Source of the DNA: Colias croceus
Lineage: Eukaryota > Arthropoda > Insecta > Lepidoptera > Pieridae
NCBI RefSeq assembly: GCF_905220415.1
Contig: NC_059539.1
Coordinates: forward strand, 8,928,001-8,992,000
Direction of reading: 5' to 3'
Length of the DNA: 64,000 bases
Position 1 is the stretch's first letter. Each line of letters begins with the position of its first letter. The notes below the pieces were generated by a model. It saw only the letters and a list, made by a program, of their open reading frames with translations. It was not told the DNA's origin and searched no databases. Positions 22,975 through 32,163 of the stretch are shown piece by piece. The translations under genes and the position numbers were made by a program.

Positions 22975-25151
22975 CATGGGCGTAGCCACGGTGGGGCAGG
23001 GTGGGGCGCTTGCCCCACCCAGGCTTTGACCTGGAAGGTACCTAACCAAATCTAAAAATTGAATTATCCAGGTACTAACTACTAAGCTTAATATCCGTAA
23101 GAAAATTCACACTCGATTCTCGAAAGTCGACAGTCGACACAGAAAATGAGACCAAAACATAAGTATTATTTACCTCTACAATGACTGATTAACAAATAAT
23201 TGTCATACGCCCAGCGACCAAACGGCTGAAGATAGGGACACATTTTGGATATATTTCGTGATGTGGTAGGTGAACAATAAGGTGTTTTGAATAAGAATAA
23301 TTCGAATAACGAATTACACACGAAAAAAGAAAATAGCTGAGGCTTCTATGTTACATAAACTGTAAGAAAAATAAAGTGAGTGTTATAAAAAAGTTTTCAA
23401 GGTAAAGAAGATGCCATCGCAAATGCCATCGCAAATGCGTTCGCAGGCGCGTTCGCAAGCGAGTTCGCAGGCGCGTTCGCAAGCGAGTTCGCAAGCGCGT
23501 TCGCAAGCGCGTTCGCAGGCGCGTTCGCAGGCGCTTTCGCACGCGCGTTCGCAGGCGCGTTCGCACGCGCGTTCGCAAGCGCGTTCGCAAGCGCGTTCGC
23601 AGGCGCGTTCGCAAGCGCGTTCGCAGGCGCGTACGCAGGCGCGTTCGCAGGCGCGTTCGCATGCGCGTTCGCAGGCGCGTTCGCAGGCGCGCTCGCAGGC
23701 GCGCTCGCAGGCGCGTTCGCAGGCGCGTTCGCAGGCGCGTTCGCAAGCGAGTTCGCAAGCGCGTTCGCAAGCGCGTTCGCACGCGCGTTCGCAGGCGCGT
23801 TCGCACGCGCGTTCGCAAGCGCGTTCGCAAGCGCGTTCGCAGGCGCGTTCGCAAGCGCGTTCGCAGGCGCGTGCGCAGGCGCGTTCGCAGGCGCGTTCGC
23901 AGGCGCGTTCGCAGGCGCGCTCGCAGGCGCGCTCGCAGGCGCGTTCGCAGGCGCGTTCGCAGGCGCGTACGCACGCGCGTTCGCAAGCGCGTTCGCAGGC
24001 GCGTTCGCAAGCGCGTTCGCAGGCGCGTACGCAGGCGCGTTCGCAGGCGCGTTCGCAGGCGCGTTCGCAGGCGCGCTCGCAGGCGCGCTCGCAGGCGCGT
24101 TCGCAGGCGCGTTCGCAGGCGCGTTCGCAGGCGCGTACGCACGCGCGTTCGCAGGCGCGTTCGCACGCGCGTTCGCAGGCGCGTTCGCACGCGCGTTCGC
24201 AGGCGCGTTCGCAGGCGCGTTCGCAGGCGCGTTCGCAGGCGCGTTCGCAGGCGCGTTCGCAGGCGCGTTTGCAGGCGCGTTCGCAGGCGCGCTCGCAGGC
24301 GCGCTCGCAGGCGCGTTCGCAGGCGCGTTCGCAGGCGCGTTCGCACGCGCGTTCGCAGGCGCATTCGCACGCGCGTTCGCAGGCGCGTTCGCACGCGCGT
24401 TCGCAGGCGCATTCGCAGGCGCGTTCGCACGCGCGTTCGCACGCGCGTTCGCAGGCGCGTTCGCAGGCGCGTTCGCACGCGCGTTCGCACGCGCGTTCGC
24501 AGGCGCGTTCGCAGGCGCGTTCTCGCACGCGCGTTCGCAGGCGCGTTCGCAGGCGCGTTCGCAGGCGCGTTCGCAGGCGCGTTCGCAGGCGCGTTCGCAA
24601 GCGCGTTCGCAAGCGCGTTCGCAAATGCCTTCGCAAATGCCTTCGCAAATGTCCTCGCAAATGCCCTCGCAAATGCCCTCGCAAATGCCCTCGCAAATGC
24701 CTTCGCAAATGCCTTCGCAAATGCCTTCGCAAATGCCTTCGCAAATGCCTTCGCAAATGCCTTCGCAAATGCCTTCGCAAATGCCTTCGCAAATGCCTTC
24801 GCAAATGCCTTCGCAAATGCCTTCGCAAATGCCTTCGCAAATGCCTTCGCAAATGCCTTCGCAAATGCCTTCGCAAATGCCTTCGCAAATGCCTTCGCAA
24901 ATGCCTTCGCAAATGCCTTCGCAAATGCCTTCGCAAATGCCTTCGCAAATGCCTTCGCAAATGCCTTCGCAAATGCCTTCGCAAATGCCTTCGCAAATGC
25001 CTTCGCAAATGCCGGCGGCACAGCCGCTGGCCGTGCCACCGGCATTTGAGGTTCGAAGACCTGGATATGACTTTGGGTACATACAGTTGCTAGTTACATA
25101 TTATTTTTTTATTGTTGCCCCACCTTGAGCCCATGGCTAGCTACGCCCATG
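22975..25151. mobile_element. hAT-like element carrying a large minisatellite
   Basis: Both ends begin with the identical 12-mer CATGGGCGTAGC in inverted orientation. A perfect 8-bp target duplication GATACCAG flanks the element (22967-22974 and 25152-25159). The subterminal sequence is rich in GGGGC/GCCCC. About 1.6 kb of the 2.18 kb body is a 12-bp tandem array, and there is no transposase, so it is non-autonomous. Its ends resemble the CAGGGGCGTAGC ends of the hAT MITE at 21535. An end fragment of the same family lies inverted at 26029-26213. Confidence 0.8.
23411..25014. repeat. 12-bp minisatellite, about 130 units in two blocks
   Basis: The left edge has two ATGCCATCGCAA units. Block 1 (about 23435-24623) is built of GCGTTCGCAGGC and variants; block 2 (about 24624-25011) is nearly homogeneous ATGCCTTCGCAA. 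Block 1 has three CpG per unit. Variant units recur together, for example a paired GCGCTCGCAG near 23690, 23917, 24073 and 24289, spaced in multiples of 12. One 2-nt slip occurs near 24522. Because 12 is a multiple of three and no unit holds a stop codon, long open frames exist on both strands; they are by-products of the repeat. Confidence 0.95.
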
Positions 25152-25159
25152 GATACCAG

Positions 25160-26028
25160 CTTACAAGCACGTGTTCCTTAGAATAAGGGTCTTGACGGTC
25201 TTGACAGACGGACAACAAGTTGATCCTATAAGGGTTCTGTTTTTTCCTTTTGTGTTTTGGAACCCTAAAAATATGGTTGGGGCTACTATATACACAGTAC
25301 ACACATCAAAAAAATCTAGGGATATTTGGTATTGCATCAAATATCTCAAAATTTATGAAGAATTTTGTGATATTGCAAATAAAAACATTTAATGATTTTT
25401 TTTAATTTATTTAAATGTTAATCTTTCTCAATAAGGTGGAAACTTGGATAGTTAGGATCTTCATTTCTTGTCATATATAAATTTTGACTAAAATTGGCCA
25501 TTTTTGTTTCCAAAAATTAATTATAAATAATTAGTGTTCATCACGACAATGTTCTTTGGCATTTGGCAAACCAAGCCTCGATCAGTCTCTTTCGTCTGCT
25601 GTCCATAATTATCTAAATAACTCTGTTTTTACCTGCAAATATATATAAATACATTATAAATTTAATAATTTATAAGTCTGTAACATTATTTTTAAAATCA
25701 CAATATATTATACATACAAAAAACTTACGTAGTTGGTCATGCCACGGGCATACGTACGTAGACCGCGAATTTTGCGAAGCTCTTGTTGCACAACCACGTG
25801 CACCCGACTCTCCACGCTGCACTGAGTGGATGAAATAACAGGAGCTAGATTTTTAGAAATTTGCAATTTCGTTTCACTGGATTACACGAGTAGACCACGG
25901 GACTACTGTAGGGTAATTTCTTTTTACCATGAAATATACTAAACATGTCCATAGAAAATTAAATAATGTTAAATTCTGGACACAACAATCCAATTTCATT
26001 TCCAAAAAACACAAGTTTTAAATATAGA
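25160..26028. other. Repeat-derived sequence without genes
   Basis: A fragment at about 25190-25270 (GACAGACGGACAAC, then GGTTCTGTTTTTTCC and GGAACCCTAAAAAT) resembles a dispersed lepidopteran repeat. No exon or RNA gene was seen in the remainder. Confidence 0.35.
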
Positions 26029-26213
26029 TCAGTCGACTTTCGAGAATCGAGTGTGATTTTGTTACGGCTTTTAAGTTTACATAGATACTAGATAGACTAA
26101 AGGTTTCAGTTAGTAGCTACATAATTCAGTTTTTAGATTTGGTTAGGTACCTTCCAAGTCAAAGCCATGGTGGGGCAAGCGCCCCATCCTGCCCCATCGT
26201 GGCTTCGCCCATG
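26029..26213 (-). mobile_element. Inverted end fragment of the hAT-like element family
   Basis: Reverse-complemented, it reads CATGGGCGAAGCCACGATGG and continues with the same GTACCTAACCAAATCTAAAA and CACTCGATTCTCGAAAGTCG sequences as 22975-23125. It is therefore a second, diverged copy of the same terminus facing the first. The opposite end of this copy was not found. Confidence 0.7.
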
Positions 26214-27763
26214 AATTGAAAAAGTTTTTTTTAAACAATAAAGTTTAAATTTTATGTTAGGTACCCCAAAATTGTTTGTGAAAATTGATTGCATTCTACG
26301 AATACCAACTGAATAGATAAGATGGGCGATATATTTAAATGTAAAATTCACCTAAAAATGGCTGGCTGAAAAGTATTTTAAATTTTTAAATGATAAAGTA
26401 GAACATATTAAATCAACCTAGTTCTTACATCTTAGTATGTCGAAAATAAGTGTGTAAAGAGGTCAGTGCTTACCAACAAGACGGAAGTAGCGCCGTACAC
26501 TTATATATCGTTGCATATATACATTCACGTTATTAATATGTACATCTGTTCTCAGATGTGCACAATTTTCTAGTCGTTAGCGGTTTGTGTTCATTTTCCA
26601 ACTCGTCAACGGTTTCAGAGCAAACAAAGCCGACCTAACAAGTGACAATAGAGATATGTGGGACAGGATGCATTTCACTATTTCTATGCTTTTATCAAAC
26701 CGAGCTTGCAAGGCGGTGGGACGTATAAAGCCCACACATATTATTATACACATGTTATACTTTTATGTTTTAAGTAAATAGTTTTCTTTCATAATTAATA
26801 TTAAGAAGCAAATTTAGGATCCTATGACTGAAATTATCATCACAGGAGTACAGTTGGGGAAGATATCTGATAACACATTAATATACAAATAAAAGTTATA
26901 CCTCTACATATTATTATAATAAGGTCGAACATAGAACGTTTTCCTTTTAACTGTTTGAAAGATTTGTAGCTATAAATACATTAACATTTTTAAAATTTAG
27001 TTAAATTGGAAATGTGTCGGTTTTAACACATAGACGCGTCAGGCTTAGAACGTAGAAAGCCTCCATAAGGCCTACACTCGAAAGCTAATTGGCACTGCAA
27101 TTATGCACCAGATGACATGAATGTGTGACATACTCTCTGATGCATGCATACTGAGCATGCATATTATAAAATGTTTTTTATAGCATTTTTGGGTGTATCC
27201 TGTAATTCATGTTCAGAATGCGTGGTGACATTTCTTTATTGCGTTGGGCATTTTGAGCGTTTTTATTAGAGCCACAAAACGAATAAATGTTTGACAAAAA
27301 ATGTTTGAGCTTCCCAACCACAGTTACACAATAAAAATGTATTGTGACAATATAACGAATCAGCACGTTGAAATGTTAATACTGTGATATGAATGCGAAC
27401 TGGTCGCGTCGCAGTCTGGCCTGGCGCCAAGACGGTCTCTCAGCTTATCAACATGAAACATTGTCGCCGATAACTCTTCTTGGCAAATATCCTATTGTGC
27501 ACTGATTGCCTTATTAGTAAAGCTAATTGCTGCACTCAATAATAAACGCACTTCATAAAATATTTTCTAAGGTTGGGCGGAAGTGGTGTTAGCAAAATGT
27601 ATTTCCTCTCATCGTTTAAATCATTTTGGTTGGAATTAAAGGGTTCATATTTTATATTTTAAAAACGTATTAGATAAGCTAACGGCTTGTGTCTATTTAT
27701 TTACATTATGCATGATATATGTACCAATCTATAATATTAAGGCAAAGTTTTGAATTTAGTGTG
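26214..27763. other. Sequence without recognised genes
   Basis: AT-rich; nothing recognised. Confidence 0.4.
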
Positions 27764-28142
27764 TTTTTTTTTTATTTACGATTTTTTAATTTGTTTTAAA
27801 CAAACAATTAAACAATTTTAAACAATTTATTTATTTGTTAACATGGCGGTGTGGTTACAAGCATTTGGAACTTCCCTTTTAAGTTATATAAACCTGTAGT
27901 AGGGAAGTTCCCTCTTCCTCAGTTAAATATAGCTACATGCTAACAATACAACAAAACACTTAATTTAAGACTAAGAAATAAATATATATGAATATAAATA
28001 TATTATATATATATATGTATAAGTAATAAGTAAATAAATGCAATAAAATAAAATCAAAATACTTTATATTAATATATAGTTATATATAAATAAAGATAAT
28101 TATATAAACAAATCATGTTAATAATTTTAATTTTAATTTCTT

Positions 28143-31085
28143 TTACAACAGCAAATCTTCCGCATCATCATATGTGATAGTTTTAAGCCAGTTATGCACT
28201 GTTTTTTTACAGTCTGCAAAGGACATTGTGTATATATTTAAAGTTCTATTTATTTTGTTGTATAATTTAATTGATTGGGAATAAAATTGTCTGGAGGCAA
28301 ATAGAGTATTATTATTTATTTGTGGTAGAACGGAGAACAGTATTCTTTTTTTTAAAATGTTTGTATCGACTTTTATGTTTTTATGTGTTTTAAGTATACA
28401 TTGCTGAATATATAGTTTTCTTACCGTAAGGACATTTGCTTCTTTATATAGGGTATCGGTTCTATATCTCTTTTTCTTATGTAGCGCAATTTTAATAATA
28501 GATCTTTGTGCCCGTTCTATACTAATGAATTTTGATTTAAAAGTGCCACCCCAAATTGTAATGCAGTAAAGTAATAGAGATTCGACTAACGTTCTGTATA
28601 TGTACATTATTAGTTCCTTATCTGCAATATCACGTAATTTTATAAAGACCCCAATTAGTTTTCTGGCGCGTACTGTGACAAGATTTATTTGCGGTTGCCA
28701 ACTTAAATTTTGGTCCAAAATGATACCTAAGTATTTGATTGTATTTACTCTTTTAAGAGTGGGGCAATTTGATGAGCAAGATTTATAATCGGTGCAGTGG
28801 TGAAGAGTTAATGTTAAATTAGAATCTGGTTGCATATTGTCTCTTATTGAAAATGTAATGTACTGTGTTTTTGACGTGTTAAGTGTGAGCAGATTCATAT
28901 TTAACCAGTTAGATATCTTATATAACGCAGAATTTGCTAAATTAAATGCTTCGATCCAGTTAGAACCGTGAATGAAAATAGCGGTATCATCGGCATATGA
29001 AAAGATTTTTCCGTTTTTAATTTTAATATTTGTTAGGTCGTTAATATATGCCAGAAATAATGTGGGTCCAAGGACGCTTCCTTGGGGTACGCCAAAGTTG
29101 GAACAACTATCATCGTCACTAATAATGTCATTGTTCAGCTTTACCTTTTGAGTTCGGTTACAGAGGTAATCCGTTACTAATGAGTGAAAAGTACCCCTAA
29201 CTCCCATTTTATTTAACTTTTCTAGAAGAGTGGAGACAGAGACGGTGTCGAAAGCTTTTTTTAAGTCCAAGAATACGCATAAAACTTTGCGCTTTGCATC
29301 TAATTGTTTTGTTATATTATTTGTAAGGCTAGATATAGCGTCTTCAGTACTGATTCCTTTTCTAAAGCCAAATTGTGAATTAGAGAGAAGGTTGTATTTG
29401 TTTATAAAACTTGATAATCGTGAATTTATTAATTTTTCCATTATTTTTGAGAGTGCAGTCAGGACCGAGATCGGCCTGTAATTGTTAATATCGTCTCTGT
29501 CTCCACTTTTAAATATGGGAACAATAATAGAGCGCTTCAGTTCAAACGGGAAGATTCCGTGGTGGAAGCACAATACAGCAAGATGAGTAATGCTAGTTAA
29601 AAGGTAGCTTTTAGCTAGTTTAAGGAAATGTGTTGGGATGTTATCCCAACCGGCCGCAGAATCAGACTTTAGATTATTTATAATAGTTTCTATCTCATTT
29701 CTATTCGGTACAATAATACCTATCGAGTTTATTTGGGAGGGAAGTGAAGCAATGTATTCTTTTTCTAAAATGGGATCCCTTTTTATTTTTTGAGCCAAGT
29801 CTATTCCTATGTTGTTAAAATGTTTATTAATGTAATTTGCAGATTCTAATGGAGTGGATTTTATATTTAATAGTTCAGTGTTAGTTGATTTTTGTTTATT
29901 TATATTAGTTAGGTTTTTTATGCATTTCCACAAGGACTTGTTATCATCTTTAGATTTATTAAGTAACGTTCTTTCATATTGTTTTCTTAATTTTTTAATT
30001 AAATTATTGCAAAAATTGCGATATCTACGATAAGTGATTTGCAAAATATCATTATTTCGGTCGAGACGAGCTGTTTTTTGGAGTTTATTTCTGTTTTTAA
30101 TGCATTTTAAAACACCTGGAGTTATCCAGGGCTTTAAAATTCGTTTGTTAGATGAAATTTTATAGGTTCTTGTGAATTTATTTAGACATTTTGTTATTAA
30201 ATCAACTAAGCTACTACATAAAATGTTAGGATCGTGAATATTATTTAAAAAAGCAAGATCAGTGCCCTTCAGATCTGAAACCGCTGCTGAAAAGTCGGTA
30301 ACTGTTCTAGTGAACTTCCTTTTTTTATTTATAATTTTATGAAATACACTTATCAAAATCGTTTTATGGTCCGTTACTGTAGTGTCCAGTACTGCAACTA
30401 TTATCTTAACATTAGCAGAAGAAAAATTAGTGAAAACATGGTCCAAACAGCTATTTATCCTTGTATCATATTTATGTCCAGGTAATAAGTTGTGCGAGGC
30501 CAACATGTCCATATAAGTTTCTGAAAATTTATCGCTATGTCCTTCGATTATGTTAATATTTATATCGCCAGTTAAAATAATGTTTTTAGAGGAGTGTAGT
30601 GAATTTAGATATGTATCAAGTGAATTTATGAATGAAGTCGGATTTCTTTCAGATGGAGAACGATAGATCGCAATTATGTTCAAATTAGAAGTAGTGATTT
30701 CCAAACATGAGGCGCCGTGGATTGTAATTTCTTTTATTGAATGTGTGATCGATGTTTTGATAAATATTACTACGCCATCATTTTGATTTATTTTGTTAAT
30801 GGAGCTGTGAGTGGTGTATGATGGTTTAATGGGTAGTGGTTTGTTTTGATTAATTCTGCATTCTGTTAAGACAATTATATCGATAGAATGATGTAACATA
30901 CTAAGATTAATATCTAGGTCGTCCAAATTGTTGCTGTTATGAATACTTCTAATATTTTGATGAACGATTGAACAGTTAGGTTTATCCGGTGACATATGCT
31001 TATATAACTCTGATATGGAGCAATTAACAGCGGTGGTATTATATAAATCGTCTAATTCATCTAAGACTATATTGCGATCATCCAT
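28143..31085 (-). CDS. LINE ORF2: endonuclease-reverse transcriptase, 980 aa
   Basis: The enzyme nicks target DNA and primes reverse transcription of its own mRNA. The N-terminal part (about residues 30-240) is an APE-type endonuclease: NIRSI, LTECRI with the catalytic Glu, IAIYRSPS, LTGDININI, and C-terminal SCLDHVF and TDHKT. Residues about 500-740 are the reverse transcriptase: AGWDNIP, IIVPIFKSGDRDDINNYRPI, FGFRKGIST, LDLKKAFDTV, GVPQGSVLGP, and the catalytic FSYADDTAIF. Length and order match CR1/Jockey-group ORF2 proteins, and the frame is intact from ATG to stop. The exact clade cannot be fixed by eye. Confidence 0.9.
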   Translation of the reverse strand: MDDRNIVLDELDDLYNTTAVNCSISELYKHMSPDKPNCSIVHQNIRSIHNSNNLDDLDINLSMLHHSIDIIVLTECRINQNKPLPIKPSYTTHSSINKINQNDGVVIFIKTSITHSIKEITIHGASCLEITTSNLNIIAIYRSPSERNPTSFINSLDTYLNSLHSSKNIILTGDININIIEGHSDKFSETYMDMLASHNLLPGHKYDTRINSCLDHVFTNFSSANVKIIVAVLDTTVTDHKTILISVFHKIINKKRKFTRTVTDFSAAVSDLKGTDLAFLNNIHDPNILCSSLVDLITKCLNKFTRTYKISSNKRILKPWITPGVLKCIKNRNKLQKTARLDRNNDILQITYRRYRNFCNNLIKKLRKQYERTLLNKSKDDNKSLWKCIKNLTNINKQKSTNTELLNIKSTPLESANYINKHFNNIGIDLAQKIKRDPILEKEYIASLPSQINSIGIIVPNRNEIETIINNLKSDSAAGWDNIPTHFLKLAKSYLLTSITHLAVLCFHHGIFPFELKRSIIVPIFKSGDRDDINNYRPISVLTALSKIMEKLINSRLSSFINKYNLLSNSQFGFRKGISTEDAISSLTNNITKQLDAKRKVLCVFLDLKKAFDTVSVSTLLEKLNKMGVRGTFHSLVTDYLCNRTQKVKLNNDIISDDDSCSNFGVPQGSVLGPTLFLAYINDLTNIKIKNGKIFSYADDTAIFIHGSNWIEAFNLANSALYKISNWLNMNLLTLNTSKTQYITFSIRDNMQPDSNLTLTLHHCTDYKSCSSNCPTLKRVNTIKYLGIILDQNLSWQPQINLVTVRARKLIGVFIKLRDIADKELIMYIYRTLVESLLLYCITIWGGTFKSKFISIERAQRSIIKIALHKKKRYRTDTLYKEANVLTVRKLYIQQCILKTHKNIKVDTNILKKRILFSVLPQINNNTLFASRQFYSQSIKLYNKINRTLNIYTMSFADCKKTVHNWLKTITYDDAEDLLL

Positions 31086-31485
31086 TATCTGGAGAAAAGA
31101 GATGGGGGGTGTAGTTTATTGACAAAAACATAAGTATACTAAAATGGACTATGTAGTTGCAGTTGTATGATAGTAATAATTGAATTAATAATATAATATG
31201 GGGTAAGTTCGAGGTAAGACAATAATCAACAAAACATTTTTTATAGGTATGTTTGCAGTATGTGGATAATAATAATACTTGTTTGAAAGTTGTATAACAT
31301 GGTAGGATATGAATAAAGTAAATATAAAATATAATATGATATAAATAAAAATTATTAGTAGTGAAATAATAATAGACACCATAATAATATAATAGATAAA
31401 ATAAACTATGTTTTACTTTCACTAGCTTACTATATACTAATACTATAATATGTATGATATTAATAAACAAAAGACATAGGTATAG

Positions 31486-32154
31486 TCATTTCTTTAGAAG
31501 ATCCTGTAGTTGTATTTCTTTGTGAATTGTTATTATAGGCGAGTCATCGTCACGTCTCAAGTACACCTTCCCATAGTTAGTCCAACAATATTTAAAGTTA
31601 TTCGATTGCTTGAAGTCTCTAGCTAGAAAGTATAATCTAGAGCAGTGGGGGGTAAGATTTTCTGAAATGAAGATTGGTATGTCTTGATTAGTTGAGATGC
31701 CTAATTGCTTGGCACTTAATTTATTCGATTTGTTTTTGTAGTTATAACTTTTTGCCGTTCTCAATAAGTCATCTTTTATAAATGTATTCGTGAATTCTAC
31801 GATTAGGGTACTTCTTTCTTGTTTTTGTTTCTTAGTTCGAATTATGTCCTTTATTTCAGTTTTATCCATTTTTAATTTCAGACAATCAGATAAGGTATGG
31901 ACCATTTGTAATAGATCGGTTTTCTTTTCTTTTCCTGATAAGGGAACATTTCTTATTTCTATGTTGGCTTTTCGTTCAATTCGTTGATTTTCTTCTATTT
32001 TGTTTTCTAATAATGTAATCTGCTCTTTATCTTGTTTTCTTTGATTTTCTAGTTTCTCAATTTTAGCTTTCAGCTCGGAGTTTTCTTCTAGGAGGTATGC
32101 CAATGTAGTTTGTACACTGTTACTAGTTTGTTGGATGTCTTTTACAGTCTCCAA
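31486..32154 (-). CDS. LINE ORF1: coiled-coil RNA-binding protein, start lesion
   Basis: About 222 residues. An N-terminal coiled coil (LEENSELKAKIEKLENQRKQ) precedes an RRM-like segment (IEIRNVPLSG, STLIVEFTN) and a conserved C-terminal block (LYFLARDFKQSNNFKYCWTN, YGKVYLRRDD). Such ORF1 proteins coat LINE RNA as nucleic-acid chaperones. The frame has no ATG before the coiled coil: a TAA precedes a TTG at the apparent start. An ATG 11 nt further upstream is in another frame and ends after six codons. Either a small deletion has cut off the start or initiation is non-AUG. Confidence 0.7.
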   Translation of the reverse strand: METVKDIQQTSNSVQTTLAYLLEENSELKAKIEKLENQRKQDKEQITLLENKIEENQRIERKANIEIRNVPLSGKEKKTDLLQMVHTLSDCLKLKMDKTEIKDIIRTKKQKQERSTLIVEFTNTFIKDDLLRTAKSYNYKNKSNKLSAKQLGISTNQDIPIFISENLTPHCSRLYFLARDFKQSNNFKYCWTNYGKVYLRRDDDSPIITIHKEIQLQDLLKK

Positions 32155-32163
32155 TTATCCATG

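Larger units (their letters stand above)
27764..32163 (-). mobile_element. Non-LTR retrotransposon (CR1/Jockey group), nearly complete
   Basis: Reading on the minus strand: an ORF1 (32154-31486), a 400-nt spacer, a long intact ORF2 (31085-28143), a 3'UTR of about 380 nt and an A-run that appears as ten T at 27764-27773. Both ORFs are free of internal stops, so the copy is young. No target duplication was identified, and the 5' border is uncertain; ORF1 lacks an in-frame ATG. It sits antisense to dysc in the putative first intron. Confidence 0.85.

Noticed and set aside
23351..25128. Several 460-560 aa open frames on both strands (Arg-, Cys- or Met-Pro-Ser-Gln-rich)
   Set aside because: They are produced by a stop-free 12-bp unit read in different frames; no conserved domain, and five frames are open at once.
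31078..31470. 130-aa minus-strand frame between LINE ORF1 and ORF2
   Set aside because: Tyr/Ile-rich translation of AT-rich spacer; no motif. It overlaps the ORF2 start by only a few bases.
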